Shown: positions 55,996 through 64,000 of the stretch, piece by piece
How positions within the stretch are numbered: position 1 is the stretch's first letter
Layout of the letters: the number at the start of each line of letters is the position of its first letter
Assembly: GCF_002918555.1 (NCBI RefSeq)
Contig: NZ_PQMB01000001.1
Coordinates: 806,087-870,086, forward strand
Origin: Citrobacter amalonaticus
GTDB lineage: Bacteria; Pseudomonadota; Gammaproteobacteria; Enterobacterales; Enterobacteriaceae
Direction of reading: 5' to 3'
Length of the DNA: 64,000 nt
Made by a program: the position numbers and the translations under genes
Notes under the pieces: generated by a model
What the model was told of the DNA's origin: nothing
What the model saw: the letters and a program-made list of their open reading frames with translations, nothing else
The model's database searches: none

Positions 55996-56322
55996 TTATT
56001 GCTGTTCGGCGGCAATCATCTCTTCGATTTCTTTAATGATGCCCGCGGCGTTTTTAATCGCGTCCTGCAACGTGATTTCATACACATCACGCGTTTCAAA
56101 GCGTTCGTTATCTTCCGGCGTGACCGCGACGGAGTGGATGATTAACGTCGCCTCAGCGATATCCTGCGCGGTCAGGCGGTTCTGAATACCATCCGCCCCC
56201 TGGGTCTCAATCTTCACTTCATAACCCGCCTCAACCGCCGCCTCTTCCAGCGCCTGTGCCGCCATAAAGGTGTGCGCCAGCCCCATCGGACACGCACAAA
56301 CTGCAATCAATTTTTTGCTCAT
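55996..56322 (-). CDS. fryB: FryB, PTS fructose-type EIIB component
   Basis: A 108-residue EIIB-Fru protein. The phosphorylated cysteine is in AVCACPMGLAHTFMAA, the standard EIIB-Fru active loop. ATG at 56320-56322 has GGGAGTCTGTT upstream and gives the E. coli length; a longer in-frame reading to 56391 has no support. First gene of the leftward fryBC-ypdFE-fryA operon. Confidence 0.94.
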   Translation of the reverse strand: MSKKLIAVCACPMGLAHTFMAAQALEEAAVEAGYEVKIETQGADGIQNRLTAQDIAEATLIIHSVAVTPEDNERFETRDVYEITLQDAIKNAAGIIKEIEEMIAAEQQ

Positions 56323-56463
56323 AACAGACTCCCTGAAATAGTTGACGAAGGAAATTATGGCGGTGACACCCGGTGCAGCGTTACCAGACAAATAATGCTT
56401 TTACTGGACAAATAATTCCGTTAAATGGAAATGTGACGTGTGTCGGAACTGGAGTGACAGGCG

Positions 56464-56491
56464 AAAAAAAACCGCGTAAAAACGCGGTTTT
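56464..56491 (-). terminator. Intrinsic terminator of glk
   Basis: AAAACCGCGT and ACGCGGTTTT form a 10-bp stem around four A; on the minus strand the stem is followed by a run of T. It lies about 28 bp past the glk stop. Confidence 0.85.
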
Positions 56492-56519
56492 AAGCGGGCA
56501 ATGACTGATGGCGGCTGAA

Positions 56520-57485
56520 TTACAAAATATGCCCCAACGTCTGGCGCATGTGCGCGCCGGAGCCAAGCAGACCAGGATTATCATGGACGATCAGATAGAC
56601 CGGGATATCCTGAACGTAGGCTTTAAAACGCCCTTTGTCTTCGAATCCCCCGCGAAAGCCGGAGGCTTTGAAGAACTCCAGGAAGCGAGGAACAATGCCA
56701 CCCGCAATGTAGACACCGCCAAAGGTGCCCAGCGTAAGCGCCAGATCGCCGCCAAAACGGCCCATAATGACGCAAAACAGCGACAGGGCACGACGACAGT
56801 CAGTGCAGCTATCCGCCAGCGCCCGCTCAGTCACATCTTTCGGCTGCAAGTTTTCCGGCAGACGCCCGTCAGCTTTCACAATCGCCCGGTACAAATTCAC
56901 AAGCCCTGGGCCAGACAGCACGCGTTCCGCAGAGACGTGACCAATCTCAGCGCGCAATACCTCCAGGATAATCCCCTCTTCTTCACTGTTTGGCGCAAAA
57001 TCAACATGGCCGCCCTCGCCCGGCAGGCTAACCCAACGTTTATCAACGTGAACCAGATGGGCCACGCCCAGCCCGGTCCCTGCGCCATATACTGCGATGG
57101 GCTTGCCTTCAACAGGTTCAGCGCCGCCAAACTGGATCAGATGCTCTTTTTTCAGCATCGGGATCGCCATTGATACCGCGGTAAAATCGTTGATGATCTC
57201 CAGATGATTGAAGCCCAGATTCTTTTTCATCTCCGCAATAGAAAATGCCCAGGTATGGTTGGTCATCGCCACCCAGTCCCCGGTGATCGGACAGGCAATG
57301 GCGATACATCCGTCTTCCACTTTGACGCTGTGTTCATCAAGATAAACCCGGACAACGTCTTCCAGACTGGGGTAATCCAGTCCTGAATAGGTTTTGGCCT
57401 GCGAGATTTCACCGCTGGCGATATCGCACAGAGCAAGACGCGCGTTGGTGCCGCCGACATCACCTACTAATGCATACTTTGTCAT
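56520..57485 (-). CDS. glk: Glk, glucokinase
   Basis: A 321-residue glucokinase, the E. coli length. It has the ATP-binding [25 protein letters not shown] with the catalytic Asp, [14 protein letters not shown] and [15 protein letters not shown] for the glucose-binding Glu. It phosphorylates intracellular glucose with ATP. It stands alone, divergent from yfeO. Confidence 0.96.
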   Translation of the reverse strand: MTKYALVGDVGGTNARLALCDIASGEISQAKTYSGLDYPSLEDVVRVYLDEHSVKVEDGCIAIACPITGDWVAMTNHTWAFSIAEMKKNLGFNHLEIINDFTAVSMAIPMLKKEHLIQFGGAEPVEGKPIAVYGAGTGLGVAHLVHVDKRWVSLPGEGGHVDFAPNSEEEGIILEVLRAEIGHVSAERVLSGPGLVNLYRAIVKADGRLPENLQPKDVTERALADSCTDCRRALSLFCVIMGRFGGDLALTLGTFGGVYIAGGIVPRFLEFFKASGFRGGFEDKGRFKAYVQDIPVYLIVHDNPGLLGSGAHMRQTLGHIL

Positions 57486-57689
57486 TCTTCTACTGCTCCG
57501 CTAAAGTCAAAATGAATCTTTGCCACACTGTAAATTCACGGGGGCATAACAACAACGCCAGAAAGGTGAGCTCCCCAAAAATATCGACCCGGATCACACA
57601 ATTACTTTATCGTTTCAGCACCATTTGCAGCAATGCCGCCACTCTGGCTGTGCAAAATGCGCAGATGGATCTGAATTAAGGAACAAAAC

Positions 57690-58925
57690 ATGCTCCATCC
57701 GCGGGCCAGAACAATGCTGGTGTTATCATTTCCGGCGCTAATTATTGGTGTTGCCTCCAGTTTAGTATTGATTGTGGTTATGAAAGTGGCCTCTGTATTA
57801 CAGAATTTGCTGTGGGAAAGGCTGCCCGGCAGCGTTGGCATCGCACCAGATTCGCCGGTTTGGGTTATCGCGATGCTGACCCTGACCGGGATTATGGTCG
57901 GCCTGGTTATTCGCTACAGCCCTGGTCACGCGGGTCCCGATCCCGCCACGGAGCCGCTCATCAGCGCCCCGGTTAACCCTGTCGCATTGCCGGGTTTGTT
58001 AATGGCCTTAATCATCGGACTGGCAGGCGGCGTCAGCCTTGGCCCTGAACACCCTATCATGGCGGTGAATATTGCGCTGGCGGTGACGATCGGCGGTCGG
58101 CTGTTTCCGCGTATCGGTATGCTCGACTGGACCATTCTGGCCTCTGCCGGAACCATTGGCGCCCTATTCGGTACGCCCGTGGCTGCGGCGTTAATCTTCT
58201 CGCAAACCATGAGCGGTTCTGACGACGTGCCGCTATGGGATCGTCTGTTCGCCCCGCTGATGGCGGCGGCGGCGGGCTCTCTGACCACCAGCATGTTCTT
58301 TCATCCCCACTTTGCTCTGCCCATCGCCCACTATACCCAGATGCGCCTGGTGGATATTTTCAGCGGCGCGGTGGTGACTGCCATCGCCATCGCGGCGGGC
58401 ATGGTGGCGGTCTGGTGCTTGCCCCGTCTTCATCACCTGCTGCATCGGCTGAAAAACCCGGTACTGATTCTGGGGGCGGGCGGCTTTATCCTGGGTATTC
58501 TTGGCGTGGCTGGCGGACCGCTCACCCTGTTCAAAGGCCTTGACGAGATGCAGCAAATGGCATTCAGCCAGACGCTTAGCGCGACGGACTTTTTTATGCT
58601 CGCGGCGATCAAACTTGCTGCGCTGGTGATTGCCGCCGCCAGTGGTTTTCGCGGTGGACGCATTTTCCCGGCAGTCTTTGTGGGCGTGGCGTTGGGACTG
58701 ATGCTACATGCCCACGTCGAAGCGGTTCCCGCCGCGATCACCGTCTCCTGCGCCATCCTGGGTCTGGTGCTGGTGGTCACCCGGGACGGCTGGCTGAGCC
58801 TGTTTATGGCCGCGGTAGTAATACCAGACACCACGCTTCTGCCGCTGCTGTGCATCGTGATGCTTCCCGCCTGGCTGTTGCTCGCCGGGAAGCCCATGAT
58901 GATGGCCAGCCGTCGGGACAAATAG
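57690..58925 (+). CDS. yfeO: YfeO, voltage-gated ClC-type ion channel protein
   Basis: A 411-residue ClC-family protein collinear with E. coli YfeO, with [30 protein letters not shown] and [15 protein letters not shown] matching ClC ion-path motifs (GxEGP-like GPEHP, GREGx). It is a little shorter at the C-terminus. GGAACAAAAC precedes the ATG. It ends one base before the stop of convergent ipdC. Confidence 0.92.
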   Translation: MLHPRARTMLVLSFPALIIGVASSLVLIVVMKVASVLQNLLWERLPGSVGIAPDSPVWVIAMLTLTGIMVGLVIRYSPGHAGPDPATEPLISAPVNPVALPGLLMALIIGLAGGVSLGPEHPIMAVNIALAVTIGGRLFPRIGMLDWTILASAGTIGALFGTPVAAALIFSQTMSGSDDVPLWDRLFAPLMAAAAGSLTTSMFFHPHFALPIAHYTQMRLVDIFSGAVVTAIAIAAGMVAVWCLPRLHHLLHRLKNPVLILGAGGFILGILGVAGGPLTLFKGLDEMQQMAFSQTLSATDFFMLAAIKLAALVIAAASGFRGGRIFPAVFVGVALGLMLHAHVEAVPAAITVSCAILGLVLVVTRDGWLSLFMAAVVIPDTTLLPLLCIVMLPAWLLLAGKPMMMASRRDK

Positions 58926-60698
<1,773 letters not shown>

Positions 60699-60714
60699 TC
60701 ATTGAATTACGCTG

Positions 60715-60732
60715 AGTGTAACCGTATACACT
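60715..60732. promoter_or_regulatory. Perfect 6-bp dyad upstream of the aldo-keto reductase
   Basis: AGTGTA, 6 bp, TACACT, ending 30 bp before the reductase ATG and 52 bp from the TyrR box. It shares the TyrR spacing and the invariant G and C but matches the consensus only in part. It may be a weak TyrR box or another operator. Confidence 0.4.
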
Positions 60733-60762
60733 TAAAGGCAAATTTTACTTTTGGGGGACAAC

Positions 60763-61761
60763 ATGGTTTATCAGCCTGATGAAAACCGCTATCAACAGAT
60801 GGAATATCGCCGCTGCGGTCAAAGCGGAATCAAACTGCCTGCGATTTCCCTGGGGCTTTGGCACAACTTCGGTGATACCACGCATGTGGAAAACAGCCGC
60901 GCCCTGCTCCAGCGCGCCTTTGATCTGGGTATCACCCATTTTGATCTCGCCAACAACTATGGCCCGCCGCCGGGATCGGCGGAGCGGAACTTCGGCCGTA
61001 TTCTGCAGGAAGATTTTTTACCGTGGCGCGATGAACTGATTATCTCCACCAAGGCAGGTTATACCATGTGGGAGGGACCTTACGGTGACTGGGGATCGCG
61101 GAAGTATCTTATCTCCAGCCTCGACCAGAGCCTGAAGCGGATGGGGCTGGAGTATGTCGATATTTTTTATCACCACCGCCCCGACCCTGAAACACCGCTG
61201 GAAGAGACGATGAAGGCGCTGGACCACGTTGTTCGTCAGGGAAAAGCGCTCTATGCAGGGATTTCCAACTACCCGGCAGATGTCGCCCGTAAGGCCATTG
61301 ATATCCTCAACGATTTAGGGACCCCGTGTCTTATCCACCAGCCGAAATATTCCATGTTTGAACGTTGGGTGGAAGGCGGCCTGCTGACGCTGCTACAGGA
61401 AAAAGGCGTGGGCAGTATTGTTTTCTCACCGCTGGCTGGCGGCCAGCTAACTGACCGCTATCTCCATGGGATCCCGGCAGATTCCCGCGCGGCGAGCGGG
61501 AGCCGTTTCCTTAATCCGGAGCAGATCACACCCGAGAAGCTGGAGAAAGTTCGCCAGCTCAATACTCTTGCGGAAAAGCGCGGCCAGAAACTCTCACAGA
61601 TGGCGCTGGCCTGGGTACTGCGTAACGATAACGTGACATCGGTACTGATTGGCGCCAGCAAGACGTCGCAAATTGAGGATGCGGTCGGGATGCTGGCAAA
61701 CCGCCATTTTACTCCGACGGAGTGCGCTGAAATCGACGCAATTCTTAACGGTATAACGTAA
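60763..61761 (+). CDS. Aldo-keto reductase, Gpr/YghZ type
   Basis: A 332-residue AKR-14-like enzyme. The tetrad is visible: DLANNYGPPPGSAE (Asp and Tyr), STKAGYTMWEGPYG (Lys) and FYHHRPDP (His). Related YghZ reduces L-glyceraldehyde 3-phosphate and methylglyoxal. ATG at 60763 has GGGGGACAAC upstream. It diverges from ipdC; a shared regulator could point to reduction of indole-acetaldehyde-type aldehydes, but this is speculation. Confidence 0.88.
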   Translation: MVYQPDENRYQQMEYRRCGQSGIKLPAISLGLWHNFGDTTHVENSRALLQRAFDLGITHFDLANNYGPPPGSAERNFGRILQEDFLPWRDELIISTKAGYTMWEGPYGDWGSRKYLISSLDQSLKRMGLEYVDIFYHHRPDPETPLEETMKALDHVVRQGKALYAGISNYPADVARKAIDILNDLGTPCLIHQPKYSMFERWVEGGLLTLLQEKGVGSIVFSPLAGGQLTDRYLHGIPADSRAASGSRFLNPEQITPEKLEKVRQLNTLAEKRGQKLSQMALAWVLRNDNVTSVLIGASKTSQIEDAVGMLANRHFTPTECAEIDAILNGIT

Positions 61762-61818
61762 ATCGGTTCTTTAGCAAAACGTGCTCTCCATCCCTGGTTT
61801 AAGAGTTAAGGCGATGAA

Positions 61819-61838
61819 ACGGGGCTTTACTGCCCCGT
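61819..61838 (+). terminator. Hairpin after the aldo-keto reductase
   Basis: ACGGGGC and GCCCCGT form a 7-bp stem with a 6-nt loop, 57 bp past the stop. Only AATATT follows, so termination would be weak. Confidence 0.4.
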
Positions 61839-61893
61839 AATATTGCGTTAACAGGCCGGTTACGGCTTCGATCGTGTGTGAAGGAGACAAAGA

Positions 61894-62223
61894 ATGTTCA
61901 GGTCACTGATTCTGGCGGCGGCCTTGCTGGCTTTTGCACCGCTTGCCGCAAATGCGGGCGAAATCACCCTGTTGCCATCGATAAAATTACAAATTGGCGA
62001 TCGCGATAATTACGGTAACTACTGGGACGGCGGGCGCTGGCGCGACCGCGACTACTGGCACCATAACTATAAGTGGCGCAAAAATCGCTGGTGGCGTCAT
62101 GACAACGGCTACCATCGTGGCTGGGATAAACGCAAAGCTTATGAACGCGGCTACCGAGAAGGCTGGAATGACCGTGACGACCATCGCGGTCGTGGGCGCG
62201 GCGGTCACGGGCATCATCATTAA
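61894..62223 (+). CDS. ypeC: YpeC, periplasmic DUF2502 protein
   Basis: A 109-residue exported protein collinear with E. coli YpeC. A signal peptide ([21 protein letters not shown]) precedes a mature part rich in Trp, Arg, Asp, Tyr and His ([29 protein letters not shown] at the end). The charged, aromatic composition suggests metal or envelope binding; the function is unknown. GAAGGAGACAAAGA gives a strong ribosome binding site. Confidence 0.93.
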   Translation: MFRSLILAAALLAFAPLAANAGEITLLPSIKLQIGDRDNYGNYWDGGRWRDRDYWHHNYKWRKNRWWRHDNGYHRGWDKRKAYERGYREGWNDRDDHRGRGRGGHGHHH

Positions 62224-62624
62224 GAAAAGGAACCTGCGGTAACAGAGAATTTTTAACAATGGCAAAGGGTTCCGTTCACCGTATGTTCATTGTTTCTCTG
62301 AAACCCTCATTCCCGTAACGGATAAGGGAGGCTCACCGTCTCCCTTGCCACCCAGGCTTCCGGCAGGAAAATCGTCACTTCGTGATCCATTCGCCTTATG
62401 TCGTCTTCCTTCGGATCGCTTCAGTACGCTGACTTTCCGTTCAATCCGTTTCGCTTTAATAAAAAATACCTTTGCGGCTAATCAATCCTTAAGTGACCAG
62501 CATTAGCCTGCAGGCTGCTTTTTTATGGTCAAATCCTGCGCTTTTTATTTTTCACTATTTGCCCTTGAGCAAAAATCTCCTGAACGTATCTTATCCTCAA
62601 GAGAATTCACGTCAGGATTAACTT
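62224..62624 (+). promoter_or_regulatory. Leader region of the PTS gene, with a terminator-like element
   Basis: 400 bp without a supported gene. A 7-bp hairpin (AAGGGAG/CTCCCTT, 62324-62346) follows ypeC. AGCCTGCAGGCT (62504-62515), then GCTTTTTT, looks like an intrinsic terminator, ending 100 bp before the PTS ATG. It could end a small RNA or attenuate the PTS transcript. In E. coli mntH would lie here. Confidence 0.45.
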
Positions 62625-64000
62625 ATGAATGCTAATTTTAAGAATGAAATTCAGACATTCGGTCGATCGCTATTATTGCCGATCGCCGTACTGGCGCCTG
62701 TGGGGATGGTCATGGGAATTAGCGCTGCGTTAGGGCAGAGCTATATGATTGATAAACTCCCCTTTCTGGGCAATGAAATTTTCAGAGCGATTCTCTCTTC
62801 TCTGGGATTAATCAGCAGCGTCGTTTTTAATAATATTCCTTTACTGTTCGCGATGGGTGTCGCCTATGGCATGTCTAAAAAAGAAAAAGGGATTGCTGTA
62901 TTTGCGTCCGTCGTGGCTTACCTGACTCTGCTTATCGCCATGCATGTGCATCTTAAGCTGGCGGGTACGCTGGCGAAAGAGGATATGGCTTTCGTCGGAC
63001 AGGGGATGGTATTAGGTATTCAGACGCTGAAAATCGAAGCGCTGGGCGGCATTATTGCCGGGCTGCTGGCAGCTAAAATAACCGACCGTTTTTACCGGCT
63101 GCAATTACCTCTCGCTTTCGCCTTTTTCAGCGGTAAAAAATCCGTCGCGATCTTAGCCATCGCTTTTTCCATTCCCGTCGGCTTGATCATTCCTTTTATC
63201 TGGGATCTGTTTACCGCAGGTATGCGCGCCATATCAACAATAATGATGGCGCCCAACATTGGTGCAGGTATCTATATGACGCTCAATCGCCTGCTGATCC
63301 CGTTTGGCCTGCACCACGTCCTCAGTTCCACCGTGCGTTTCACCGCGGCAGGCGGTACGTACCTGATTGACGGGCAGACCTATGTCGGTATTTTGCCCGC
63401 TATCAATAAAATCCTGTTTGAGCTTGGTCCCACCCATCCGGCCTGGAAAGAGTATATGCCGACGCTCACCAGCTATCTTGCCTCATCACAAATGCTTACG
63501 ACGCTGTTCCGCGTTCCGGCGATTGGTCTGGCGATGTACCACATGGCCTATTTCAAGAATAAGAAATTTGCTAAAGGAATGATCCTGACCGTGGTGCTGA
63601 CCGCCATGCTGGGGAATATTACCGAACCGCTGGAGTTCTCCTTCCTGTTTATCGCGCCAAAACTCTTTATTGTCTATGCGGTACTCTGTGGCTTACTGAC
63701 CATTCCACTGCAATTACTGGAAGTCTCCATCGGCTATATTCGCGGCACCATTTTTGATTTTGGTATTTTCGGTTTGATGTATGAACACACCCAATGGATT
63801 AATTTAATTATCCTCGGCGTGATTAACTTTGTTGTCTTCTATTTCGTCTTCCGCTTCGCGATCGGTAAATTTGATATTAAGACCCCAGGCCGCGAGAGTG
63901 AAATCGCTGACAGCACCTTACTGAACAATAAAGAGTACGACAAAGTCGCCGAACTGGTGATTCAGGGGCTGGGCGGGACAGACAATATCAAGCGTGTTGA
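62625..64000 (+). CDS. PTS EIIBC transporter, glucose/maltose type (partial)
   Basis: The first 458 codons of a PTS glucose-superfamily EIIC domain with the start of EIIB; the gene runs off the right edge. It begins NANFKNEIQTFGRSLLLPIAVL; the EIIC core has FGLHHVLSSTVRFTAAGGTY and NITEPLEFSFLFIAP, closest in style to MalX/GlvC. The visible end (VIQGLGGTDNIKRVD) is the EIIB opening before its phosphorylated Cys. AGGATTAACTT precedes the ATG. It imports and phosphorylates a glucose- or maltose-like sugar. It replaces mntH next to ypeC relative to E. coli. Confidence 0.88.
   Translation, partial: MNANFKNEIQTFGRSLLLPIAVLAPVGMVMGISAALGQSYMIDKLPFLGNEIFRAILSSLGLISSVVFNNIPLLFAMGVAYGMSKKEKGIAVFASVVAYLTLLIAMHVHLKLAGTLAKEDMAFVGQGMVLGIQTLKIEALGGIIAGLLAAKITDRFYRLQLPLAFAFFSGKKSVAILAIAFSIPVGLIIPFIWDLFTAGMRAISTIMMAPNIGAGIYMTLNRLLIPFGLHHVLSSTVRFTAAGGTYLIDGQTYVGILPAINKILFELGPTHPAWKEYMPTLTSYLASSQMLTTLFRVPAIGLAMYHMAYFKNKKFAKGMILTVVLTAMLGNITEPLEFSFLFIAPKLFIVYAVLCGLLTIPLQLLEVSIGYIRGTIFDFGIFGLMYEHTQWINLIILGVINFVVFYFVFRFAIGKFDIKTPGRESEIADSTLLNNKEYDKVAELVIQGLGGTDNIKRV

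Overview
The window reads as the chromosome of an enteric bacterium of the Enterobacteriaceae, most likely Citrobacter. The backbone follows the E. coli K-12 order yfdY, lpxP, ypdK, alaC, ypdA, ypdB, ypdC, fryA, ypdE, ypdF, fryC, fryB, glk, yfeO, ypeC with near-identical proteins. The pgtABCP phosphoglycerate system, ipdC and a type VI secretion (T6SS) locus, all absent from this place in K-12, interrupt or flank it. The genus is an inference from gene content. I saw no tRNA, rRNA, CRISPR array or intact insertion sequence.

Positions 1-8340 are the end of a T6SS locus transcribed leftwards: tssB, tssC, tssK, tssL, an OmpA-domain membrane protein, hcp, a remnant of clpV, a HEMGH metallopeptidase-like protein, a lipoprotein, a small membrane protein and the start of vgrG. 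The clpV remnant has lost almost its whole middle and is also frameshifted. The putative effector starts inside its stop region.

Positions 8650-19660 are accessory metabolism. One part holds a FadR/GntR regulator, two Dcu-type C4-dicarboxylate transporters and a second, non-enteric-looking argininosuccinate lyase. The other is a + strand operon of a DauR/YheO-type regulator, a D-serine dehydratase/D-threonine aldolase (DSD1) family enzyme, an M20 amidohydrolase, a RidA protein and an MFS transporter. I recognise no described pathway with this gene set, and it is the best candidate here for a new system. Three copies of one 9-bp word surround the putative promoter of its regulator.

Positions 19680-33360 hold a HAD phosphatase, a polar amino-acid ABC transporter with a terminator-like attenuator between binding protein and permease, the cyanate operon (cynR, cynT, cynS, cynX) with a nucleoside/guanine-deaminase-like gene inserted before cynX, the pgt system, and yfdY.

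Positions 33360-62224 are the E. coli-like backbone, including the 23-codon gene ypdK. About 10 kb of accessory DNA lies between ypdC and fryA: a cold-shock-domain protein, an ERIC-type repeat, an RluA-like pseudouridine synthase, yaiL, a LysR/SnoaL pair, ymjA, a scrap of an IclR gene and the D-xylonate operon yjhIHGF. fryA carries a one-base frameshift. ipdC and an aldo-keto reductase diverge from a region with a near-consensus TyrR box. The window ends inside a glucose/maltose-type PTS EIIBC gene.
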